From a virus: a stretch of 36,909 nucleotides of DNA. Under the pieces are notes generated by a model. It made no database searches. It had not been told where the DNA came from and saw nothing but the letters and a program-made list of their open reading frames with translations. How positions within the stretch are numbered: the stretch's first letter is position 1; each line of letters begins with the position of its first letter. Shown piece after piece: positions 30,868-36,909 of this stretch. A program made the position numbers and the translations under genes. The stretch is from IMG/VR virus record IMGVR_UViG_3300025853_000264, positions 1-36,909 of that record; one strand, 5' to 3'.

Positions 30868-32331
30868 TTAGTCGTGTCGGTAGGTAACAGTTGCGAAGCT
30901 ATTCACGCCAAAACTGGTAGCAGTCAGCCACAGTCTGTTCACGTTTGCGGCATAGCAGTTGCCTCGGTCGACGACTGAGGTGTCACTCACGGAGCCCTGT
31001 CCGGGGTATCCATTGGTTGCAAAAGGCAAGCCCTCAAGCCAGCCGCTTGTTGCGCTGGTTTTGGATGGGCTTCCACCAAACGTGACCCAGCAAGTTACGA
31101 GGTTCCCGACTTTCACATATTTACCCCCCATCGAAGTAGGAGTAACCGTCCAAGTCCCGCCAGCAGTTACGGTGAAGTCGCCAAATTCATAGTCGTCCAA
31201 TAACCCACCGTTTGTGGCTACAGCTCCTGAACCCGTGGTCGTAGACCCGAAATCAATGCCTACTCCTGAGCCAGCAACTAGGTTGCCCGTGGAGTTAATG
31301 GTCCAGTGGGTGACTCCATTTGTGGCGAATACCATAGCGTTCGCCGTATGGTCATACTGAATTTGGCCAGCGAAGCTGCTTGCTCCGGTTCCGTCCGCGA
31401 AGAAAATGTTGCCGGTTTTGTTGGTGGCACTTAAAACGGTTAGACCTCGATGGTCTGCCCCATCACCGACAACCAATTGGTTGCTCCAAGCAAACATGTC
31501 TGATGGCGAGGATGTCCCGATGCCGACCCTCTGGTCCGAATCGATGGTGATAGCAGTCGTGTTTACGGTTCCAATCTGGAGCTGGTCTGCGCTGTGGTTG
31601 TAGACGATTTTCCCAGCAGCACGTTGAGACGAGCTGGTTGTGCCGTCAGCAAAAAACAAGCTACCCGTGCTGCTACTGCCGCTGGCAATCGTCATTCCAG
31701 AGGAGCCATCCTCGTCCCCGACAATCAGCTTGTCAGCAACTGCTGAGTATCCAGACCCGACATTACCAACCGAGACATTGTCAGCCTCGACAGTACCAAC
31801 TGATATGCCCTCACTTGATTGATAGGCCATATCGCCCAGCATGCCGTTCAGCGGAACCTCGTTGGGTGCAGTGCCAACGTCTGGGACTTCGAGGTTGCCT
31901 TTAGCGTCATCGAGTGTAGTTGCTCCAGTTCCACCCTCGGTGATTTCTTTAGTCCCATCGACCACCCGGACATAGGCGCTACCATCATAGACAGCTTGGT
32001 CGCCGACTGAGTAAACGCCAAACGCAGTTTGGATCACGTAAAAGTCACCTTGAGTCGTGGAGGTAAGATCCCCAGCACTGTTGGCCACACCAACAAAGTT
32101 CATGCCCTGAGCCAGTGAGTCTGGGATCTGGGAGGCGCTCAGTTTGTTGTCGGAATCTAGCGTTGCGATGCCGTATGTGGCAACGTCCGCTGCAAAGTCC
32201 GTGGAGATCTCGCTCTTTAACTCCGAGTAGGAGAGGCGGCGAGTACCAGCTGTCGAGCTGTCGATGATGAACTCATCTGTATCAGCTGCTGTGTTCGTAT
32301 TGGGTAGATCTTTTACTCGGATGTTAGCCAT
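30868..32331 (-). CDS. Tail fibre protein
   Basis: This 487-aa protein has the N-terminal attachment pattern MANIRVKDLPNTNTAADTDE, followed by FIIDSSTAGTRRLSYSEL, which is widespread in phage fibres. It continues with a shaft of Gly/Ser/Asp repeats in which two near-identical blocks appear (GDEDGSSGMTIASGSSSTGS and VGDGADHRGLTVLSATNKTG, each then NIFFADGT/LFFADGT). The C-terminus is beta-rich with aromatic strands (YEFGDFTVTAGGTWTVTPTS; GNCYAANVNRLWL), probably the receptor-binding tip. It starts two bases after the stop of the 45-aa gene. Confidence 0.78.
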   Translation of the reverse strand: MANIRVKDLPNTNTAADTDEFIIDSSTAGTRRLSYSELKSEISTDFAADVATYGIATLDSDNKLSASQIPDSLAQGMNFVGVANSAGDLTSTTQGDFYVIQTAFGVYSVGDQAVYDGSAYVRVVDGTKEITEGGTGATTLDDAKGNLEVPDVGTAPNEVPLNGMLGDMAYQSSEGISVGTVEADNVSVGNVGSGYSAVADKLIVGDEDGSSGMTIASGSSSTGSLFFADGTTSSSQRAAGKIVYNHSADQLQIGTVNTTAITIDSDQRVGIGTSSPSDMFAWSNQLVVGDGADHRGLTVLSATNKTGNIFFADGTGASSFAGQIQYDHTANAMVFATNGVTHWTINSTGNLVAGSGVGIDFGSTTTGSGAVATNGGLLDDYEFGDFTVTAGGTWTVTPTSMGGKYVKVGNLVTCWVTFGGSPSKTSATSGWLEGLPFATNGYPGQGSVSDTSVVDRGNCYAANVNRLWLTATSFGVNSFATVTYRHD

Positions 32332-32333
32332 GA

Positions 32334-32471
32334 TCAGTCTTTCTGGATAATAAGGTTTGCTCCGTCACTGATTGTGTGACCAGTGCTCGAAACAATGAAA
32401 ACGGTAGGCGAGACAGCAATGCGACTGGGCGTTGTCATCATCGCAAACAAGGTCATTAGTCTGGCGATCAT
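32334..32471 (-). CDS. Very small protein in the fibre operon
   Basis: This is a 45-aa frame with start ATG 32471 overlapping the previous stop as ATGA, and its own stop two bases before the fibre start. The sequence (MIARLMTLFAMMTTPSRIAV onward) has an initial hydrophobic segment and then polar Ser/Thr-rich sequence. No family is known. Perfect fit between neighbours is the main support. Confidence 0.55.
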   Translation of the reverse strand: MIARLMTLFAMMTTPSRIAVSPTVFIVSSTGHTISDGANLIIQKD

Positions 32472-32695
32472 TCGTGGTACAAGAATGCGTTGCCACTATC
32501 GATGGTCACTGACTTGGCATCGATCCTCGGACAGAACCCAGCCGGGATAGTAAGTCCACCACCCGGGAAGTCTTCCAATGCGCCATCATAGCTACTGATA
32601 ACGACATCGCTGATGGCATAAATGTAATTCCACTTGCCCGTGTATGTGCCAGCGGTGGTAACGACCCGACCTTTTCCTTGAATAAAATCTCTCAT
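32468..32695 (-). CDS. Small beta-rich late protein
   Basis: This 75-aa protein from ATG 32695 (MRDFIQGKGRVVTTAGTYTG) is dominated by short strands (KWNYIYAISDVVISSYDGAL). The ATG overlaps the previous stop as ATGA; a longer upstream opening of the frame to 32851 lies in another gene and is not used. It may be a head or tail decoration protein; the fold is consistent, the identity unknown. Confidence 0.65.
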   Translation of the reverse strand: MRDFIQGKGRVVTTAGTYTGKWNYIYAISDVVISSYDGALEDFPGGGLTIPAGFCPRIDAKSVTIDSGNAFLYHE

Positions 32696-32943
32696 AGATC
32701 CCAGACCTTTTTGACTTTGGTTTTTGAAAATCGACTGTTCCAACCCTTGTGCTCTGCGCGGTAGTAACCTCGCCGCATCTGCTCCCTCTGATCTGGGAGA
32801 CTTGCTCCGGTGTGCATCCGAAAGCCCTCGGGCTCTGTGATGCGTTTCCATGTGACGCCCTCATTGACGAACTCTTGAGTGCCCATGGGCTTGTTCGCCT
32901 CGATGCGTTCCCCGGCTATGTTTTCAAACGTGTAGGTTGGCAT
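32692..32943 (-). CDS. Small hypothetical late protein
   Basis: This 83-aa protein begins with MPTYTFENIAGERIEANKPM, the same opening as FmdB-type zinc-ribbon proteins, but without the cysteines that bind zinc. The C-terminus is basic (YRAEHKGWNSRFSKTKVKKV). It is the first gene after the capsid hairpin and overlaps the next gene by ATGA. Role unknown; perhaps head completion. Confidence 0.6.
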   Translation of the reverse strand: MPTYTFENIAGERIEANKPMGTQEFVNEGVTWKRITEPEGFRMHTGASLPDQREQMRRGYYRAEHKGWNSRFSKTKVKKVWDL

Positions 32944-32950
32944 TTAAGGT

Positions 32951-32970
32951 GGGGGAGGTTGCCCTCCCCC
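32951..32970. other. Strong hairpin after the capsid genes
   Basis: GGGGGAGG (32951-32958) and CCTCCCCC (32963-32970) make a perfect 8-bp G/C stem with a four-base loop in the 39-bp gap after the capsid-associated gene. It has no T-run. Hairpins here commonly limit read-through or protect the 3' end of abundant capsid mRNA, so lower expression downstream is expected. Confidence 0.65.
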
Positions 32971-32982
32971 ATTGTGTGATAT

Positions 32983-33231
32983 TTACAGCTGCGCTCCTTT
33001 GAGCATCGCCAGCATTCCCTCGCGGTCGCTTGGACCCTCGGGTGCTTCCTCACCAGCTCCGAGATCAACACCGTTTGCCGTTTTGGCGTACAGTGTGACG
33101 CCTCCCTCGCCAGCTTCCTCAACAGTGCCCTCAATGGTGACGGTCACAGTGTCGCCAGCTTGTGGCATCACTTGTTCCTCACCGTCCATGATGGCTACCG
33201 CCTCAGTGGGTATCGTTATCTCGAATGGCAT
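32983..33231 (-). CDS. Small acidic capsid-region protein
   Basis: This 82-aa acidic protein begins MPFEITIPTEAVAIMDGEEQ, with a central beta pattern (DTVTVTIEGTVEEAGEGGVT) and a Gly/Glu-rich linker before a short C-terminal helix. It starts 5 bp after the major capsid gene. A decoration or head-stabilising protein is the natural guess by position; no motif confirms it. Confidence 0.62.
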   Translation of the reverse strand: MPFEITIPTEAVAIMDGEEQVMPQAGDTVTVTIEGTVEEAGEGGVTLYAKTANGVDLGAGEEAPEGPSDREGMLAMLKGAQL

Positions 33232-33236
33232 GATGA

Positions 33237-34241
33237 TTATGCTCCGTAGCCGGTCTTGGAGTAGACGCGAGCGATGTGCTTAGGCTGGATGTTCTTGGCT
33301 GCGAAGAATGATTTGAAACCAACAAGGATGCGCTGGTTCAAAGGATCATTCTTGTCAGCTCCGGTCACAATGTAGACCGATGGGCTGTATGGGCTCTGGC
33401 TTCCGAGAGAGGGAACACCGTAAGCCTGAGCACCAACAACAACAGAGCCGTAAGCCTTGTCAGTTGCAGTCGAGTCGTAGGTGAACTGAGAACCAGCAGC
33501 ATCAGCAATCCAAGGCTCAGTGGTTTCCACGAAACGGACACCGTGCATACGACCGATCTCACCGCGCAGACGAGCTTGTGGCTCAGCGTAGTGGTGCGCT
33601 TCTTGCCACTCGGAGTCAGACAGCAAGTCACGAGCCTGTTGGGGACCAACGATAGCAACGAACCCACCATCAATAGGAGTGGCAGCTTGAATCTTCAATG
33701 CCGTGGCGGCATCCAGCCAGTCGCTGGCATCAGCAGCGGTGATGGAAGCCCCGTAAGAAGTGGGTGAGCCGGAGTAGATGTTGTTTTCGGTTGGAATGCC
33801 GCCGTCATTGCTGAACAGCTCAGCGCGGATAACGCTGTCGAGCTTCAGAGCACTGTCACGACCAATGCGAAGAGTGGCTTGCTCGATGTTGTTGAACAAT
33901 GCAGTTGCGTCAGCCAGATCAGAGATAGAGAGAATCTGACCGTATTGATTGAGAGGAGCCTCAACGTATTCGAGCTGTAGAGCCTTGGTGGTTGGCGTGG
34001 TTCCCTCGGTAAGAGAATCAACGTGACCAGCGTCTCCGGCTTCGTATCTGAAAAAGCGCATCGTCCGACCTCCAGCGCGCTCGGGCAAAGGAGCCTTCAT
34101 TGCGAACTGGTCCAAAACGACAGTCTTTTCAATCGTGGCCAAAAGCTCGCGACTGAAGTATGTCTGCATTGCGTGTGAAATGTCGCCACCGGAGGCTCCG
34201 CCTCCGCCGCCATTTGTGGTGCTAATAGTAGAATCTGCCAT
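33237..34241 (-). CDS. Major capsid protein, N4-gp56 family
   Basis: This 334-aa HK97-fold coat protein shows the family signature at residues ~35-120: VVLDQFAMKAPLPERAGGRT, MRFFRYEAGDAGH, then SLTEGTTPTTKALQLEYVEA, LNQYGQILSISDLAD and a lone GRDSALKLDSVI helix. Later, GFVAIVGPQQARDLL and GVRFVETTEPWI match the usual P-domain and A-domain strands. The Gly-rich N-terminus (TTNGGGGGASGGD) is likely flexible. Scaffold precedes it, with a 9-bp gap. Confidence 0.9.
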   Translation of the reverse strand: MADSTISTTNGGGGGASGGDISHAMQTYFSRELLATIEKTVVLDQFAMKAPLPERAGGRTMRFFRYEAGDAGHVDSLTEGTTPTTKALQLEYVEAPLNQYGQILSISDLADATALFNNIEQATLRIGRDSALKLDSVIRAELFSNDGGIPTENNIYSGSPTSYGASITAADASDWLDAATALKIQAATPIDGGFVAIVGPQQARDLLSDSEWQEAHHYAEPQARLRGEIGRMHGVRFVETTEPWIADAAGSQFTYDSTATDKAYGSVVVGAQAYGVPSLGSQSPYSPSVYIVTGADKNDPLNQRILVGFKSFFAAKNIQPKHIARVYSKTGYGA

Positions 34242-34250
34242 AGTATTTCC

Positions 34251-35135
34251 TTACCTTGTGGCTGAGCGAGTCATGCGAAGAATCGCTTCACGCTGCTCCT
34301 CGCGGCTCATGTCGCCAAACCCTTTCGGGGCTGATCGACGAGGAACATCGCTCGTGCCTAAATTTAGTTTTCGTTTGTAGTTATCGAGCTCCTCGCGGAG
34401 CTTCTTGTTCTCGTTTGAAACTGTCTCGAGCCGCTTTGAGTTGACGTAGTATTCGGCAACCTCAACTGCATCCCGAAACCCAGACGAGTAAGTGGATAGG
34501 GCTGGCTTGTTCTTGAGCAAAAACTCGGTGGCCTTGTAGAGCTCACTCTCCGGATTGTTCAAGTCAGGCTTGTCCTTGACCAACTCACTCACGGAGTCCG
34601 ACCATTCTTTTTTGAATCGATTGACCTCAACAGTCTTCTGGGCGTTCTCGCGTTTAGACCTAGCTTCCTTAGCCATTCGCATGGCTTCCTCTGCTAGTTC
34701 CGGTTCTCCCGAGTCGCGAAATCTTTCTGCCACCGCTTCGTAGACATCCGGTGATGCCTCGTCCCCTTTATTGGCGATCTCGTCGGCTAGTTTGTTCCGG
34801 TCTGATTCGAGCTGGATGCGCGAGGATTCGAGCTCCTCCTTAGCCACTCTGAGAGACTCACGTTCTTCTTGAAGTTTTTGCCATGTTTTCTTCTGGCGTT
34901 CTTCAGCTTTACGGAGTTTCTCGTATCTCGATTCAGTCTTCTCGTCAGACGTTTCTGACTGTTCAGAGTCAGTTGATTCAGCCGGTTTGGCTTCCTCCAC
35001 TTGAGCCTCTTCATTTACAGCGATTGGCTCTTCCGCTGAGGGTGACTCTTGCTCTGGAGTGGCAGTGGGCGTTTCTGCCGGGGTTTCGCCCGAGATGAGA
35101 CGCAGCATTGCGTCTCGGTCCATGGCTTCTGTCAT
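34251..35135 (-). CDS. Scaffolding protein
   Basis: This 294-aa protein is strongly charged and mostly helical, with an acidic disordered N-terminus (AEEPIAVNEEAQVEEAKPAE) and a long coiled-coil centre (LRKAEERQKKTWQKLQEERE; LELESS-type repeats), ending in a basic segment. These are normal features of phage scaffolds, and it lies between portal and coat genes. There is no protease motif, so the scaffold is probably released or cut by another activity. Confidence 0.8.
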   Translation of the reverse strand: MTEAMDRDAMLRLISGETPAETPTATPEQESPSAEEPIAVNEEAQVEEAKPAESTDSEQSETSDEKTESRYEKLRKAEERQKKTWQKLQEERESLRVAKEELESSRIQLESDRNKLADEIANKGDEASPDVYEAVAERFRDSGEPELAEEAMRMAKEARSKRENAQKTVEVNRFKKEWSDSVSELVKDKPDLNNPESELYKATEFLLKNKPALSTYSSGFRDAVEVAEYYVNSKRLETVSNENKKLREELDNYKRKLNLGTSDVPRRSAPKGFGDMSREEQREAILRMTRSATR

Positions 35136-35305
35136 ATGTCTTCGCTATCATCGGAGTCCACGAGCAGTCCGTTCGAGACCAGCGTATCCAGAGCGGCAAT
35201 GCCGTCCCTGAAGCCCATGGCGTATCCAACATTGTATTGAGCCTTGTCGGCTCCTCGGTCAATAGACGCAAAGCTTTGCTGAACTATCCACCGAAAAATT
35301 GTCAT
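35132..35305 (-). CDS. Small protein between portal and scaffold
   Basis: This 57-aa protein from ATG 35305 (MTIFRWIVQQSFASIDRGAD) starts one base after the portal stop (TAAAATG) and ends overlapping the scaffold ATG by ATGA. It has a helical first half and an acidic tail (LLVDSDDSEDI). The frame stays open into the portal gene to 35443 but that part is a shadow. Function unknown. Confidence 0.68.
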   Translation of the reverse strand: MTIFRWIVQQSFASIDRGADKAQYNVGYAMGFRDGIAALDTLVSNGLLVDSDDSEDI

Positions 35306-35306
35306 T

Positions 35307-36909
35307 TTAATTTTCTGCCCCAGTGGGCTGCTGAGGAAGCTGCTGAGGGCTTGGGCTTCCTCCTTGGTCCACTCCGGGGATTGGAGCCCCGGGTCCAGCT
35401 TGCTGAGGCGGTATGCCGCCTTGATCAGTTTGAGTAATCGCATCGGAAATTTCTTGAATCTCTATCGCCAGCTCGCGAGCAGCCTTGCCGTCTTGTTGCT
35501 GGAACTGCTCCATGTGCGCTCCAATGTGTTCTTGGATACGCTGGAGCTCGATAGGATCTGTCGGGGCATTCTGGGCACGCTTGAGTGCTAAGTAATCAAG
35601 CATGGTCCGAACGTGGGTGGCATGGTCATCACCGGGCTTCACCACAGCTGGGAAGCCGATCTTCATGACACTCAGCTCGACAGCTTGATCCTCTGCTTGG
35701 TCTGCTGCTTCAATCCCGGGATCAGTGAGCAAACGCTTAACGAGCCCAGAGTCATCAGCCTCGAGGACTGATCGCCTTAGCTCGACTTGATCGATGTTTG
35801 GATCGTTCACAAACATCTGGAAGCGAGCCACCGCCTTTTGGAAGTGAAACTGTTTGTTCACACCATCAGCCGATCCGCTAGGCACGATGTCGTAGTCCTC
35901 ATGCAGCGCCTCTTGAGGAATCTTCTGCAACGTGTCGAGGTAATAAAAATTGAGGCTCGAGCGGTCGAACTGCGTCAGTAGCGACCAGCACTGCCTGTAG
36001 AGATCTCCCAAAAACAAGCGGAACGTCCGCATACGTAGATCAGCTGATTGACTGAACAGATTCCCGATTGCGCTAATTTCTGTAGCAGTCCTACGCTGGT
36101 TCTGATCGAGAGTCTGAGAGATCCCGAAGTCCGGAGTGCTTACCCGTTGTTGGGCGAGTTCCCGATAGAGAATCATGTGCTGATCAAACGAGATCGGCGG
36201 CTGAGGCATCGGGATTGGTTGTATGTCCTCCGGTAAAATTTGCCCGGGCTGAAAACGCAAGTTGGCTGTGTTAGGCAGCGCACGAGTCGAGCGAAACAAA
36301 GGCCTGTTGTAGAGCGACATCGTGTCATTCTTCTCGTTGAGAAGCTTGCTCAACGCTGATTCAAATACAGCAACGAGCTCAGTCACTCCCCGAGGGCTAT
36401 ACCATCCGGCATCCTTGTGCTCATACTGACAGCTCACAAACGGCGGCTTGCCGTGGCTGTAGGGCACTTCCATCGGTGGCCGGACTTCAAAGTTCAAGTC
36501 ATGTGGACAATAGGTGTATATCGTCCATGTCTTGTCGTCGTTCTGGACGTATGTTTCCCAGATGACAATGGTGTCCTTGTCCGTATCAATGACACCCTCA
36601 CGCTGCTTGGCTATCTGATGGCGATTGTGATCGCCTCGCTCTTTGGCGTTGCCTCCAGTCACGCGCTCAATGAAATCTTCATCCTGAGCGAACACTGACT
36701 TACGGCGATAACTGTCCGGCGAGTAGTGCTGAATGTGTGTGATGCGGTCAGCGGTCTCGATGTCCTTGCAGTAGCTTGGAACGACGAGATGCATCGGGTC
36801 CACGTTCTCGAAGCTCAGCTTCTGATCATCGAGGTTGTAGGTCACCTTGAGGATGCCACGCCCGGTCACGAGCATCGTGTCAATCGTCGAGATGATCTCC
36901 GTCTGTAGA
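35307..36909 (-). CDS. Portal protein, C-terminal part (begins at 444)
   Basis: This part holds residues ~104-637 of the portal; the N-terminus is at 444-134 across the circle junction. It shows VTYNLDDQKLSFENVDPMHL, then typical wing and stem segments (KPPFVSCQYEHKDAGWYSPR; ALSKLLNEKNDTMSLYNRP) and YRELAQQRVSTPDFGISQT. It ends in a Gln/Pro-rich tail (GIPPQQAGPGAPIPGVDQGG), probably disordered. Total length ~637 aa is normal for a podovirus portal. Only about 2 bp separate it from the next gene. Confidence 0.88.
   Translation of the reverse strand, partial: LQTEIISTIDTMLVTGRGILKVTYNLDDQKLSFENVDPMHLVVPSYCKDIETADRITHIQHYSPDSYRRKSVFAQDEDFIERVTGGNAKERGDHNRHQIAKQREGVIDTDKDTIVIWETYVQNDDKTWTIYTYCPHDLNFEVRPPMEVPYSHGKPPFVSCQYEHKDAGWYSPRGVTELVAVFESALSKLLNEKNDTMSLYNRPLFRSTRALPNTANLRFQPGQILPEDIQPIPMPQPPISFDQHMILYRELAQQRVSTPDFGISQTLDQNQRRTATEISAIGNLFSQSADLRMRTFRLFLGDLYRQCWSLLTQFDRSSLNFYYLDTLQKIPQEALHEDYDIVPSGSADGVNKQFHFQKAVARFQMFVNDPNIDQVELRRSVLEADDSGLVKRLLTDPGIEAADQAEDQAVELSVMKIGFPAVVKPGDDHATHVRTMLDYLALKRAQNAPTDPIELQRIQEHIGAHMEQFQQQDGKAARELAIEIQEISDAITQTDQGGIPPQQAGPGAPIPGVDQGGSPSPQQLPQQPTGAEN
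36784..36909. repeat. Terminal direct repeat, right copy
   Basis: This is the second copy of the 126-bp end overlap, identical to bases 8-133. It lies inside the portal gene in the same reading frame as the left copy. The unique circle is therefore about 36,776 bp, which suits headful packaging of a circularly permuted genome or an integrated/circular form. The sequence alone cannot separate these. Confidence 0.95.

Larger units (their letters stand above)
90..33635. repeat. Highly iterated octamer GCTCGTGA/TCACGAGC (21 dispersed copies)
   Basis: The first bases of GCTCGTGA are at 730, 2609, 6512, 6895, 7301, 7688, 12424, 13276, 23812, 24075 and 28011. The inverted form TCACGAGC is at 90, 4012, 5451, 13664, 17331, 17746, 20196, 22256, 27357 and 33628. 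About one copy would be expected by chance in this length. Copies fall in every permissible reading frame (encoding AR[ED], SRA, TS, LV and HEL), so codon preference alone is not a good explanation. The entry spans the first to last copy. Confidence 0.8.

Noticed and set aside
1-36909. Enriched CCCGGG hexamer
   Set aside because: It looks about two-fold above expectation by rough count, far weaker than the octamer, and could follow from base and codon composition.

Overview
The window is the complete genome of a temperate, short-tailed (podovirus-type) phage, opened at an arbitrary point inside the portal gene. Bases 8-133 and 36784-36909 are the same 126 bp. Joining them gives a circle of about 36.78 kb and restores one uninterrupted portal gene of about 637 codons. 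The host cannot be named from sequence alone. A Gram-negative host is likely, because there is an RlpA-type cell-wall enzyme with a signal peptide, two lipoproteins with lipoboxes, and an attP that carries the 3' half of a CCA-encoding tRNA-Arg(ACG).

Almost every gene lies on the minus strand and is read from high to low coordinates. The one clear plus-strand gene is a small ribbon-helix-helix regulator (11607-11792), which faces the main early operon across a 143-bp divergent control region. The early leftward operon (11463 down to about 5600) holds a small possible RHH protein, a DnaA-domain-IV-like protein, an ERF annealing protein, a PD-(D/E)XK exonuclease, a possible OB-fold protein, a Holliday-junction-resolvase-like nuclease, a dNMP kinase, a second DnaA-domain-IV-like protein, a replication initiator and a DnaC-type helicase loader. 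It then runs into the small terminase subunit.

Between the terminase subunits lie a tiny lipoprotein, a 77-aa protein, a candidate origin (four 18-bp iterons at 42/22/22-bp spacing, AT-rich DNA and nested hairpins), a Lar-like zinc protein, an acidic protein and a three-gene glycan cassette (GT4, FkbM methyltransferase, GT10). TerL and portal follow. Across the circle junction come scaffold, N4-gp56-type coat, small capsid-associated proteins, four fibre or receptor-binding proteins, a putative holin and membrane lipoprotein, the adaptor and nozzle, and four ejection proteins that end in a 1,874-residue giant. A strong leftward terminator (15458-15484) closes this late unit.

A separate leftward unit (15353-13540) carries the RlpA-like lytic protein and an HNH endonuclease. 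The tyrosine integrase follows, with its attP just upstream and a terminator downstream. A lone PD-(D/E)XK-like gene sits between integrase and regulator.

The most unusual signals are the strongly over-represented octamer GCTCGTGA/TCACGAGC (21 sites found by eye, all five permissible reading frames), the iteron origin in a phage with two DnaA-domain-IV-like proteins, the glycan cassette, the giant ejection protein with a metallopeptidase motif, and a tandem duplication of the integrase 3' end.
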